Assembly (NCBI RefSeq): GCF_001591505.1 | Contig: NZ_BCVA01000018.1 | Location: 32,370 to 96,369 of the forward strand | Length of the DNA stretch: 64,000 nt | Reading direction: 5' to 3' | Source: Neobacillus niacini NBRC 15566 | GTDB lineage: Bacteria; Bacillota; Bacilli; Bacillales; Cytobacillaceae | Part shown: positions 28,121-36,664 of the stretch, in pieces | How the letters are laid out: each line of letters starts with the position of its first letter | How positions within the stretch are numbered: the stretch's first letter is position 1 | Translations under genes and position numbers: made by a program | Notes under the pieces: generated by a model | The model's database searches: none | Told to the model about the DNA's origin: nothing | Seen by the model: only the letters and a program-made list of their open reading frames with translations

Positions 28121-28833
28121 TACTTATCTACATGAATTTCCTGTAATTGCTTACCTGCATGTAGCAATTCAGAGATAAAAGATTCAATATCCCCAACCAG
28201 AACTCCACCGTGCCCGGTACACATAACATCCACTTCAAATGCATTCATAGCTGTTAGTCCTTGAAGAAAAGCATTCAGCTCGTCTTTCACAACACCTCCA
28301 TTGCGTAAAAATTCCAGCCATTCATGTCTAAGATCGTTTCCTGCTGAGACTAACCCATCCTTTGAAAGCGGGTCGCCAAAAAAGCAGAGGAAATCACCTG
28401 TAAAAAGAACTCTTGAGGGCTTATGGTAGAAAGCTAGCGAGCCTGGAGTATGGTGGCCAACCCAAATGTAGTCAAACTCCTGAATGACTCCGCGATCTGA
28501 TAACTCAAAAAGGAACTCATCAGGTTTTGGGTACTCGATAAGGCTGCGTTCTTGTTGATGTATAAATTTCTTAGCATTTTTAAAAAGAGCTGTACCTTGT
28601 ACATGATCTTCATGACCATGTGTGGCTAAAACTAGCGTAATGGCATCTGGTGTTTTACCCAATTGTTTTAGAGCTTGAACTAAATAAGCAGAATGCTCCT
28701 CTTTGCAAGAATCAATTAATGTGATTCCATCTTCTTGTACAATAAAATAACAGTTATTATAAGAATTCCATTTAGAATCCCAAATGGCTAATACATATAT
28801 ATTTTCTTTTACGTTTTCAAATAGATATTCCAA
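28120..28833 (-). CDS. MBL-fold metallo-hydrolase
   Basis: This 237-residue metallo-beta-lactamase-fold protein has the metal motif THGHEDH (about residues 70-76), followed by VGHHTPGS and TGDFLCFFGD, the glyoxalase-II-like layout. It has no signal peptide. The ATG lies 6 nt after a gggggt Shine-Dalgarno. It is a single gene, convergent with the aldolase gene. The substrate is unknown; a thioester or lactone is typical of this group. Confidence 0.87.
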   Translation of the reverse strand: MEYLFENVKENIYVLAIWDSKWNSYNNCYFIVQEDGITLIDSCKEEHSAYLVQALKQLGKTPDAITLVLATHGHEDHVQGTALFKNAKKFIHQQERSLIEYPKPDEFLFELSDRGVIQEFDYIWVGHHTPGSLAFYHKPSRVLFTGDFLCFFGDPLSKDGLVSAGNDLRHEWLEFLRNGGVVKDELNAFLQGLTAMNAFEVDVMCTGHGGVLVGDIESFISELLHAGKQLQEIHVDK

Positions 28834-28976
28834 TAACTTACCCCCTTGATAATAAAATCTTTACATAGTAAGTATATAAAATTTGGAATAGTTGAACAAA
28901 TTCAAGGAGAGAATCGCAATTTAGGAAAAGAAATGAGCTGGCTCCTGTTTTATGATTTAGGTGAGGGGGAAAGAAG

Positions 28977-30215
28977 ATGAGTTTATTAAAGAAAAAAGAT
29001 CCGTATCAGGTTTATATTTACACCTGTTTCTTTTCGCAATTGTTTTTTACGTTTGTATTTACCGTCAACTTGTTGTATCAAGTAGAAACCGTTCAGCTTA
29101 ATCCATTGCAGTTGGTTTTAGTGGGGACGGTGTTGGAGGCAACTGTTTTCCTATTTGAAATCCCTACAGGAATTCTCTCTGATTTAAAAAGCAGAAAGCT
29201 ATCTGTCGTTATTGGCTTTTTCTTAATTGGAATCGGGTTTATGATAGAGGGAATATTTCCGGTTTTTGCGGCAGTCATTCTATCTCAAATCATTTGGGGA
29301 ATCGGTTATACCTTTACAAGTGGTTCTCATCAAGCCTGGATTGCCGATGAGATAGGGGAAGAACGCGCTTCTTCAGCATTTGTCAAAGGTGCCAAGGCAG
29401 GTAATCTTGGAAAAGTTCTTGCCATTCCATTAAGTATGCTGGCAGGGTATTATCTGCTGAACCTGCCGATCGTTTTAGGCGGTATTGGGCTGGTCGTGCT
29501 ATCCATCCTTTTAGTTTTCTTTATGAAGGAAGAAAATTTTAAACCTGCTGAAAAAGTGGAGAGTGTATCGGTTTGGAAGAATATTAAGGAAAATATGAGT
29601 CAAATTCTTTATTTTTCTAGAGTTAATTATCTGATGAGAGTCCTATTTCTAATTGCATTATTTTTTGGCTTATATAGCGAGGGCTTTGACCGCTTGTGGC
29701 TTCCCCACTTTATTGAGCAGTCGGGTCTATCCCATCTATCAGAAAGTCAGTTAGTTTTATTGATGGGAGGGGTTCAATTTATTGTTGTTCTCTTAACATT
29801 TGCAGCACTTCATTTTATTGATAATAGTTCTATCCACCAGCAGCTTAAGCATATTTACGTTGCCCTCTTTATAGGGAGCATTCTAATCATTGGTGCATTA
29901 ATTGGTTTTGCTTTTACTACAGCCGCTGTTGGTTTGTTGGTTTTCTATTTCATCATCCAAATTTCAAGAAGCATTATGTACCCATTAGAAAGTGTTGGGC
30001 TGAATAAAATCATCCCTGATTCTTCTACACGTGCTACCTTTTTTTCAGTTAAAGGCCAAGTAGATGCAATTGGTCAAATTGGCGGTGGTCCTGTGATTGG
30101 CGTGATTGCTTCAAACACTACAATTAAAATTGCTGTCATGGTTAGTGCGTTTATCTTAATACCTGTCCTATTTCTATATAAAAATATTATGAGAAAAACG
30201 AGTATGAGAGGGTGA
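28977..30215 (+). CDS. MFS transporter
   Basis: This 412-residue major facilitator has 12 predicted membrane segments. The first half includes the motif-A-like loop GILSDLKSRKLSVVIG between helices 2 and 3, and GSHQAWIADEIGEE follows helix 4. The ATG follows gtgagggggaaaga. The group includes putative drug or metabolite exporters; nothing nearby indicates a substrate. It ends at the left terminator of hairpin array 2. Confidence 0.85.
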   Translation: MSLLKKKDPYQVYIYTCFFSQLFFTFVFTVNLLYQVETVQLNPLQLVLVGTVLEATVFLFEIPTGILSDLKSRKLSVVIGFFLIGIGFMIEGIFPVFAAVILSQIIWGIGYTFTSGSHQAWIADEIGEERASSAFVKGAKAGNLGKVLAIPLSMLAGYYLLNLPIVLGGIGLVVLSILLVFFMKEENFKPAEKVESVSVWKNIKENMSQILYFSRVNYLMRVLFLIALFFGLYSEGFDRLWLPHFIEQSGLSHLSESQLVLLMGGVQFIVVLLTFAALHFIDNSSIHQQLKHIYVALFIGSILIIGALIGFAFTTAAVGLLVFYFIIQISRSIMYPLESVGLNKIIPDSSTRATFFSVKGQVDAIGQIGGGPVIGVIASNTTIKIAVMVSAFILIPVLFLYKNIMRKTSMRG

Positions 30216-30228
30216 GATTTCACCCACA

Positions 30229-30264
30229 GGCTGTCGAGGATATTCCCGGCAGCCATTATTTTTT
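30229..30264 (+). terminator. Rightward terminator bracketing array 2 on the left
   Basis: ggctgtcgag and cccggcagcc pair (with wobbles) and are followed by attatttttt. Its sequence is close to the left bracket of array 3 at 55987-56021. Confidence 0.85.
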
Positions 30265-30318
30265 ATAACCGTGATAATGCTAGCGTTCTTTCTAATTTGG
30301 GTGTGGCTTAAAGCGCTC

Positions 30319-30860
30319 GGATTGAGGACAAATCATTGTGGATAGAAGGTAAGGTTAGTCCCCAATCCCCTGGATTGCGGACAATCCCTGTGGATAGGAA
30401 GTAAGATTAGTCCTTAAGAATCCCGATTGAGGACAAATCCTTGTGGATAGAAGTAAGATTAGTCCTCAAGAACCAGGATTGAGGACAAATCCTGTGGATA
30501 GGAAGTAAGATTAGTCCCCAATCCCCCGGATTGAGGACAAATCCTTGTGGATAGAAGTAAGATTAGTCCTCAAGAACCCGAATTGAGGACTAATCCTTGT
30601 GGATAGAAGGTAAGATTTGTCCCCAATCCACTAGTTTGAGGACAAATCCCTGTGGATAGGAGTAAGATTAGTCTCCAATCCCCCGGATTGAGGACGAATC
30701 CCTGTGGATAGACAGGAAGATTAGTCCTCAAGCGCCCGGATTGAGGACTAATCCTTGAGGATAGACAGGAAGAGTAGTCCCCAATCCCCCGGATTGAAAA
30801 CAAATCCTTGTAGATAGATATTCCTCAAGCACCTAGGTTTAGGACAAATCTTGTAATCAG
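30319..30860. repeat. Tandem hairpin array 2: ten ~52-bp units plus a partial
   Basis: Units start at 30319, 30372, 30424, 30476, 30528, 30580, 30633, 30685, 30738, 30791 and 30836 (partial). Spacing is 52 or 53 bp apart from one 45-bp unit. Each unit has ggattgaggac(a/t/g)aatcc, a short spacer with tggatag, then gatt(a/t)gtcc and a C-rich end alternating between tcaag and ccaatcccc. The core ggacnaatc...gattngtcc is the same as in array 1. A 77-codon frame on the minus strand is repeat-derived. The array lies between the convergent MFS and AraC genes. Confidence 0.93.
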
Positions 30861-30914
30861 GATACCCAATTATCTTGTGAAATATTTTATGAAATATAGC
30901 TAGGTCAGACTCAC

Positions 30915-30948
30915 AAAAATGCCGAGAAAAATCCCCTTTCTCGACAAT
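30915..30948 (-). terminator. Leftward terminator bracketing array 2 on the right
   Basis: On the minus strand gtcgagaaa pairs with tttctcggc and is followed by atttttg. It terminates the AraC-type gene before the array. It is related to the array 3 right bracket at 56150-56180. Confidence 0.85.
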
Positions 30949-30960
30949 CTAAAGGATGGG

Positions 30961-31872
30961 CTAACATCTATCTTTTATGGGTATATGAATCTCCATATAG
31001 ACTTTTTCGAAATCCCAGTGATGACAATGTTCATCATAGTACTCAAAGTCATATGCGGTATCATCCACTTCATAAGAGGATTGAGGGAACCAGTCCTCCA
31101 AGATATACTTCCATGTTCCTTTGATGGCTGAAGCAAACTTCTCCACTTCCACCGAAGGGGTTCTGAACACGGCATAAGTAGCTGCTGGCAGCTGCAAGGT
31201 TGTCAGCCCGCCCGGAAGCGAAGTATCTGCGTCAAATTCTACAGCAAATAAATAGGTAAACGTATCTTCTGCTGCCGTAGAACTTAAGTTAATACAGTAC
31301 TCCCCATGCTTTTTAGGGGCAAGTGATTGATATAGCAATCTTTCAATGGATCCGTCTGCCAACCCCTCTTGATCCCAAATGGCAGGGGCGTCTCTTGTAT
31401 AAGATACATTCCCCATATTAACCTCGAATGTTTTACCAGCAACTGTGAAGGACTCCCGATTTACAATCATCGGCTGCATTACAATCCCGCCTGTATTCTT
31501 TTGATGAATAGAAATCAAATCTAATTTTTGCGGTAATGATTTGGGACAATGAATTTTATATAAGCTGGGAGGACTCCCAAAGCATTTTTTAAAGGCTTTT
31601 GTAAAACCAGCGTGGGTATCAAATCCATAATCCATAGCAATTTCAATAACTTTCTTTCCATTGACGAGTTCGTGTAAGGCATACTGAAGTCTCCTTTTGA
31701 CGACATAGTCCATTAAGGTATAACCTGTATGCTTTTGAAAAACCCGATAAAAATGGTAGGGGGAATATCCTGCCATGGCAGCTAATTTCTCTGAATCTAT
31801 TTGGTCCTTAATATGTTCTTCGATATAATTGATTACCTGCTGCAGCATGTGTAACTGTTGAATAAGGATCAC
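30961..31872 (-). CDS. AraC family regulator with GyrI-like effector-binding domain
   Basis: The N-terminal 100 residues form a double AraC helix-turn-helix (KLAAMAGYSPYHFYRVFQKH and IAMDYGFDTHAGFTKAFKK). Residues about 145-300 form a GyrI/BmrR-like small-molecule-binding domain, so it probably senses a hydrophobic compound or drug. The frame opens at GTG 31872, but that codon lies inside a near-perfect Shine-Dalgarno, gaggtgatcc. The ideally spaced in-frame codon is ATT at 31863, and the first ATG (31848) is 23 nt from gagg. The true start is therefore unsettled. Confidence 0.85.
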   Translation of the reverse strand: MILIQQLHMLQQVINYIEEHIKDQIDSEKLAAMAGYSPYHFYRVFQKHTGYTLMDYVVKRRLQYALHELVNGKKVIEIAMDYGFDTHAGFTKAFKKCFGSPPSLYKIHCPKSLPQKLDLISIHQKNTGGIVMQPMIVNRESFTVAGKTFEVNMGNVSYTRDAPAIWDQEGLADGSIERLLYQSLAPKKHGEYCINLSSTAAEDTFTYLFAVEFDADTSLPGGLTTLQLPAATYAVFRTPSVEVEKFASAIKGTWKYILEDWFPQSSYEVDDTAYDFEYYDEHCHHWDFEKVYMEIHIPIKDRC

Positions 31873-32014
31873 CTCGTATTTACCATATCTAGTAAATTAT
31901 AATTTATTTTTGCATGTGTGTGTCGTTATTCTTTCTGTTGAAATTCTGCTGGCTGTCCTTCATTATAAGGATAGGACAAAATGTAAAAGTATACTTTTAT
32001 GAAGGAAGTAGATT

Positions 32015-33181
32015 ATGACGGAAGAAAATATAACCCGAATTGATTTGGATGGAAAAGAAATTATATTAATTGGTACCGCTCATGTTTCCAAGCAAAGTGT
32101 AGAGCAGGTGAAAGAGGTTATTGATCGTGAACGTCCAGATTCTGTATGTATCGAATTGGATGACCAACGCTACAAGTCGATTATGGAAGGCAGCAAATGG
32201 AGAGAAATGGATATTTTTAAGGTCATTAAAGAAAAGAAGGCAACACTTCTTCTAATGAATCTTGCTATATCTTCGTTTCAAAACCGATTAGCTAAGCAGT
32301 TTGATACAAAACCTGGACAAGAAATGATCCAAGGTATTGAATCAGCAAAAGAAATAGGAGCTGAACTTGTTTTAGCCGACCGAAATATCCAAATTACTTT
32401 TTCGCGAATTTGGAGCAATGTTAGCTTTTGGGGTAAAGGGCAGCTGTTAACTTCTATTTTCTATAGCATTTTCAATAAAGAGTCCATTTCTGAAGAAGAA
32501 CTGGAGAAAATGAAAACACAAGATACATTGAATGCATCTCTTGCTGAAATTTCAGAAGCATTTCCACGATTAAAGAAGCCTTTAATTGATGAACGAGATC
32601 AATACTTAGCACAGAAGATTAAAGAAGCACCTGGTAAGAAGGTAGTAGCCGTTTTAGGAGCAGCGCACGTTCCGGGGATAACGAAAGAAATTCATAATGA
32701 CCAAGACTTGCAGGCTTTAACAAAAACAAAACCAAAATCGAAAACACCGCAAATTATCGGGTGGGCGATCCCGGTGCTCATTGTGGCTCTGATTGCGTTT
32801 ACCTTTTTTCTTAATCCGGCCGCTGGTATGGATCAAGCGATTAGCTGGATACTTTGGACCGGAATCACAGCGGCCATTGGTGCTGCTACTGCCTTAGCGC
32901 ACCCACTGGCAATTTTATCAGCCTTTTTGGCCGCACCAATTACCACCTTACACCCATTGTTGGCGGCAGGCTGGGTCTCCGGGATTGTACAAGCCTATAT
33001 CAAACGCCCGAGTGTCGCAGACTTTGAAACATTATCAGAAGATGTTTTTTCGATTAAAGGCTTTTGGCGTAATAAATTTACGAGGGTCTTGCTAGTCATT
33101 ATCCTTACCAACATTGGTGGTTCGTTTGGAACCTTAATTGGAGGAGCAGACGTAATACGTACTTTCCTTAATAACTTATAA
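32015..33181 (+). CDS. TraB/GumN family membrane protein
   Basis: This 388-residue protein has an N-terminal TraB (pheromone-shutdown) domain with IGTAHVSKQSVEQV and the paired GAAHVPGI motif (about residues 214-221), followed by three or four hydrophobic segments from about residue 245. These proteins may be metallo-proteases of the Tiki/EreA fold; the two GxAH motifs would bind metal. The ATG follows gaaggaagtag. It is monocistronic with its own terminator. Confidence 0.88.
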   Translation: MTEENITRIDLDGKEIILIGTAHVSKQSVEQVKEVIDRERPDSVCIELDDQRYKSIMEGSKWREMDIFKVIKEKKATLLLMNLAISSFQNRLAKQFDTKPGQEMIQGIESAKEIGAELVLADRNIQITFSRIWSNVSFWGKGQLLTSIFYSIFNKESISEEELEKMKTQDTLNASLAEISEAFPRLKKPLIDERDQYLAQKIKEAPGKKVVAVLGAAHVPGITKEIHNDQDLQALTKTKPKSKTPQIIGWAIPVLIVALIAFTFFLNPAAGMDQAISWILWTGITAAIGAATALAHPLAILSAFLAAPITTLHPLLAAGWVSGIVQAYIKRPSVADFETLSEDVFSIKGFWRNKFTRVLLVIILTNIGGSFGTLIGGADVIRTFLNNL

Positions 33182-33195
33182 AAGTGTTTGATGTC

Positions 33196-33226
33196 TACCA
33201 CAGTTCTTAGAGCTGTGGTTTTTTTG
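33196..33226 (+). terminator. Terminator of the TraB-family gene
   Basis: accacag pairs with ctgtggt across a nine-nucleotide loop, followed by seven T. Confidence 0.92.
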
Positions 33227-33317
33227 TTGTAAAATGTTGTCGAACGTTTACAAGGTAATGGTGCAGTTGGCTGAAGTAGAATAGAGGTAATAGACAAGTA
33301 GAAGGGGTTGGATATGG

Positions 33318-33941
33318 TTGAACATTTATCTCATCCGCCACGGTGAAGCTGAGCATAATGTGGATAAAACAGTTATGGCACATACCCATGATTCACAGCA
33401 TAATTTAACGGAACTGGGACAAAAACAAGCACAGGTAACAGCTGAATTTTTTAAAACAATTGTTAATCCAAGGACTGTTCTGTACAGTTCCCCTTATTTA
33501 AGAACAATGCAAACCGCTAAGGCGATTCATTCGCTTTTACCAGAAGGTGTTCCGTTTTTCGAGAATCCGTTAATAAGAGAGTGGGAGCTGGGGAATCTTT
33601 ATGATTTTGCTGATCGTCCCTCTGAAAAAAAGAAAGAGTTCAAAGCAGCTGGTCAATTTTACTTTCGCTTTCAGAATGGAGAATCACTTGCGGATGTTTA
33701 TTTGCGTGCGACGATGTTTATGCATACGGTAGTAGAACGTGTGAGAAAGCAGCAACGTTATGAAAATATTGTGGTTGTCACCCATGGGGCCTTTATCCAT
33801 ATGCTTTTAACATTCCTGATGAATTGGCCAATACAAGATTTGAAGAATTTCAGACCGGTAGAAAACGCCTCCGTTATTAAAATTAAGGAAGTAGATGGAG
33901 ATTATCAATACGAGAAAATTTTTGTGCCAGTCGTTAACTGA
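33318..33941 (+). CDS. Histidine phosphatase family protein (phosphoglycerate mutase-like)
   Basis: This 207-residue enzyme is of the histidine phosphatase superfamily. The phosphohistidine motif LIRHGEAEHN is at residues 5-14, Arg is in SSPYLRTMQTA, and the second catalytic His is in VVTHGAFIHM. The TTG at 33318 follows agaagggg; the nearby ATG 33314 is in another frame. The substrate is unknown; the family includes phosphoglycerate mutases and small-molecule phosphatases. Confidence 0.88.
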   Translation: MNIYLIRHGEAEHNVDKTVMAHTHDSQHNLTELGQKQAQVTAEFFKTIVNPRTVLYSSPYLRTMQTAKAIHSLLPEGVPFFENPLIREWELGNLYDFADRPSEKKKEFKAAGQFYFRFQNGESLADVYLRATMFMHTVVERVRKQQRYENIVVVTHGAFIHMLLTFLMNWPIQDLKNFRPVENASVIKIKEVDGDYQYEKIFVPVVN

Positions 33942-33951
33942 CTCCAACAAT

Positions 33952-33990
33952 ACACCTTCAATCATTCGATTGGGGGTGTTATTTGTTTTC
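33952..33990 (+). terminator. Terminator of the histidine phosphatase gene
   Basis: acacc..caatc pairs with gattg..ggtgt, with a three-base internal mismatch, followed by a T-rich tract. Confidence 0.65.
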
Positions 33991-34051
33991 TAAGAATAAT
34001 TATATTTTTTTCTAATATAGAAAATTCATCAGTTATTTGGTGGAAAATAGG

Positions 34052-34066
34052 TTGAAAACGTTTGCA
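34052..34066 (+). promoter_or_regulatory. cre site (CcpA) upstream of the amidohydrolase operon
   Basis: ttgaaaacgtttgca matches the cre consensus WTGNAANCGNWNNCW at every position. It lies about 120 bp before the transporter start, so catabolite control of the operon is likely. Confidence 0.8.
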
Positions 34067-34186
34067 ATAATATTTCAAATTATTTTAATTGACTGAAAAG
34101 TATAATTATATTATTATTCTAATAATAACTTTTTTCTTTCGTATTACGAAAGATTGGTAAATACAACCAAGAAGGTAGGGGCATAT

Positions 34187-35392
34187 ATGTCACAGATGTT
34201 AGCTTTAGTCATTCTTTTAACCATTTTATTTATCGGAGATTTAGTTGCAGTACGAACAAAGGCATGGGTGCCTTCTATATTCGTTTGTGCTGTTTTGTTC
34301 CTTTTTGGATATTGGACATTCTTCCCGCAAGATATCGTTGCATTGGCAGGTGTACCGCCAGTTGTTGCAACCATGATGATGTACTTATTAATTACCAATA
34401 TGGGAACTTTACTTTCCCTTCAAGAATTGAAGAATCAATGGAAAACGATTGTCATTGCGCTATCAGGAATTTTAGGAATTATCGCTATTTTATTTGGAAT
34501 TGGAACATTGCTTTTTGGCTACCAGACAGTGGTTGTTGCCATTCCTCCTTTAGTAGGTGGAGTTGTATCCGCCTTGATTATGTCAGAAGGAGCTAAGGAA
34601 GCCGGGCTTGCCTCGCTATCTGTTTTTGCCATCGTGATTTATGTTATGCAGGGCTTTGCAGGGTATCCGATTACTTCCGTCGTTTTGAAAAAAGAAGGGA
34701 AGAGACTTCTGCAACAATACCGCAATGGAAAACTTGCGATAGAGGCACAAGGAAAGGCTGCAGCTGAAGTGGCTGCTGCTACTGCGGTTGCAAAGCCTGA
34801 GTTGAATTTATTTAAGAATATGCCAGAAAAATATAACACAGACTTTTTTAAGTTTTTGAGACTTTCATTGGTTGCATACCTAGCTTATCTAACTTCTACT
34901 CTAGTAGCACCAGTTGTGGCAATCAGCCCGTTTGTACTTTGCTTATTGTTCGGGGTAATTGCCACTAGTGCAGGATTTTTGGAAAAGCAGGTTTTACAAA
35001 AAGCAAATGGTTTCGGATTTGCCCTCATGGCGCTTATGCTGTTTATCTTTGACGGATTAAAACAAGCGACACCAAGCATGATGCTTGAAATTATTTATCC
35101 GCTTGTCGGCACCATTGTACTAGGGGTAATCGGGATGTATATCTTCTCGTTCATTGCCGGAAAGATTTTAAAAGTGAGTAAAGAAATGGCTTTTGCTGTT
35201 TCACTTACAGCTTTATATGGATTTCCAGCTGACTATATTATCACAAACGAGGTTATTAAATCCTTAACAGAAGATGAAAAAGAGAGAGAAATGTTGACTG
35301 GCCATATGCTTCCACCTATGCTTGTCGGAGGATTTATTACCGTTACCATGGTGTCGGTCGTACTAGCGGGCATCTTTGTAGGATTCTTGTAA
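34187..35392 (+). CDS. Multi-pass membrane transporter, GltS-like, of an amidohydrolase operon
   Basis: This 401-residue membrane protein has about ten hydrophobic segments in two halves separated by a hydrophilic loop (residues about 170-215, with an Ala-rich stretch). The two-half layout with VGGVVSALIMSEGAKEAGL and the repeat-like FGFALMALMLF region resembles sodium/glutamate symporters of the GltS type, but the match is loose. ATG 34187 follows aggggcatat; the longer frame from 34154 has no Shine-Dalgarno. It is 16 nt before a carbamoylase-type hydrolase gene and probably imports that enzyme's substrate. Confidence 0.7.
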   Translation: MSQMLALVILLTILFIGDLVAVRTKAWVPSIFVCAVLFLFGYWTFFPQDIVALAGVPPVVATMMMYLLITNMGTLLSLQELKNQWKTIVIALSGILGIIAILFGIGTLLFGYQTVVVAIPPLVGGVVSALIMSEGAKEAGLASLSVFAIVIYVMQGFAGYPITSVVLKKEGKRLLQQYRNGKLAIEAQGKAAAEVAAATAVAKPELNLFKNMPEKYNTDFFKFLRLSLVAYLAYLTSTLVAPVVAISPFVLCLLFGVIATSAGFLEKQVLQKANGFGFALMALMLFIFDGLKQATPSMMLEIIYPLVGTIVLGVIGMYIFSFIAGKILKVSKEMAFAVSLTALYGFPADYIITNEVIKSLTEDEKEREMLTGHMLPPMLVGGFITVTMVSVVLAGIFVGFL

Positions 35393-35408
35393 GAAGGGAT
35401 TGGATTAA

Positions 35409-36662
35409 ATGGAAACAAAGTTGCAAACAAATTTAGATCATGTTCAGACAAGGGTTGAAAGTCATATTGATACATTAAGTACCTTTACCGCTACACCGGG
35501 TAAAGGTACTACTCGGCTTACATATAGTCCTGAGGATTTGCAGGCACGCCGATATATAAAGAAGAAAATGGAAGAGTATGGTTTAACTGTTCGGGAAGAT
35601 GGATTTGGTAATATTTTTGGGAAGCTTGAAGGAACTTTGAAGGATGCACCAAGTGTTCTTGTTGGTTCCCATTTTGACTCCGTTCCAAATGGCGGTTCTT
35701 ATGATGGTCCTGCGGGAGTTGTGGCAGGACTTGAAGTCGCAGCACTTTTTGCTGAGAACAAGTTAACACCAAAATATCCTTTAGAAGTGATTGCGCTTGT
35801 TGAAGAAGAAGGGTCAAGATTTGGCGGCGGACTGATGGGGTCACGTGGAATGGTTGGGTTATTAGATGAGGAAGGTTTTAATAGTTTAAAAGATAAAGAT
35901 GGTATTTATGCTGTTGATGCCATGAAGAAAATCGGACTTGATCCTTCACTTCCGAAAAAAAGAGATCCCAAAACCATGAAGGCATACCTTGAATTGCATA
36001 TTGAACAAGGACCAATCCTTGAAGAAAAAGGTATCCCTATTGGAGTTGTGGAAGCGATTGTGGGCCTTACTCAATTAGAGGTAACGGTCAAGGGGCAGGC
36101 GGGACATGCAGGTACAACCCCGATGGATCGTAGAGCAGACGCGTTAGTCACTGCAGCGAAGATGATTGCTCAATTCCCAGAACTTGCGGCAGCAGAAGGG
36201 GAAGGTACAGTCGTTACTACTGGACGGTTAAATGTATTCCCGAATGGAGCGAATGTCATTCCTGATAGGACAGTATTTACGGTGGACATCCGTTCAGGCA
36301 AGGAAGAAAATGTTTTGAATGTGATTCAAAAAGTAAAAGACATAGCGGGTTTTTATAGTAAGCAAGGTATTGAAGTGAGTGTTGAGCAGCTTTTATATAT
36401 ACAACCAAAAGAAATGAACAAGGATATCGTCACTTTACTGAAGAGAAAGACGAGTGAATTAGATATCCCTAAATGTTCGATAAACAGCGGAGCAGGTCAT
36501 GACGCCATGGTCTTTTCTGATTTTACAAATGTAGGTATGTTGTTTATTCCGAGTAAAAATGGATTAAGTCATTGTCCGGAAGAATGGTCCGACTCAAGGG
36601 ATATTGCAAATGCTGTTCAGGTTTTATATGAAGCAGCCAAAAAGTTGACGGAGGCGGAATAA
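35409..36662 (+). CDS. Zn-dependent M20-family hydrolase (N-carbamoyl-L-amino acid hydrolase type)
   Basis: This 417-residue hydrolase is paralogous to the one at 12405. It has the metal motifs GSHFDSVPNGG, DGPAGV, EEEGSRFGGG, LELHIEQGP, QAGHAGTTPMDRR and NSGAGHDAMVF. It releases an amino acid from an N-carbamoyl or ureido derivative. It shares an operon with the upstream carrier (16-nt gap) and the downstream M20 amidohydrolase (2-nt gap), which suggests uptake and hydrolysis of N-substituted amino acids. Confidence 0.88.
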   Translation: METKLQTNLDHVQTRVESHIDTLSTFTATPGKGTTRLTYSPEDLQARRYIKKKMEEYGLTVREDGFGNIFGKLEGTLKDAPSVLVGSHFDSVPNGGSYDGPAGVVAGLEVAALFAENKLTPKYPLEVIALVEEEGSRFGGGLMGSRGMVGLLDEEGFNSLKDKDGIYAVDAMKKIGLDPSLPKKRDPKTMKAYLELHIEQGPILEEKGIPIGVVEAIVGLTQLEVTVKGQAGHAGTTPMDRRADALVTAAKMIAQFPELAAAEGEGTVVTTGRLNVFPNGANVIPDRTVFTVDIRSGKEENVLNVIQKVKDIAGFYSKQGIEVSVEQLLYIQPKEMNKDIVTLLKRKTSELDIPKCSINSGAGHDAMVFSDFTNVGMLFIPSKNGLSHCPEEWSDSRDIANAVQVLYEAAKKLTEAE

Positions 36663-36664
36663 AA

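Noticed and set aside
30570..30803. 77-codon frame on the minus strand
   Set aside because: It runs through array 2. The 52-bp period is not a multiple of three, so the frame is an accident of the repeats.
26730..30860. CRISPR arrays
   Set aside because: All units are homologous from end to end; there are no unique spacers between constant repeats and no cas genes.
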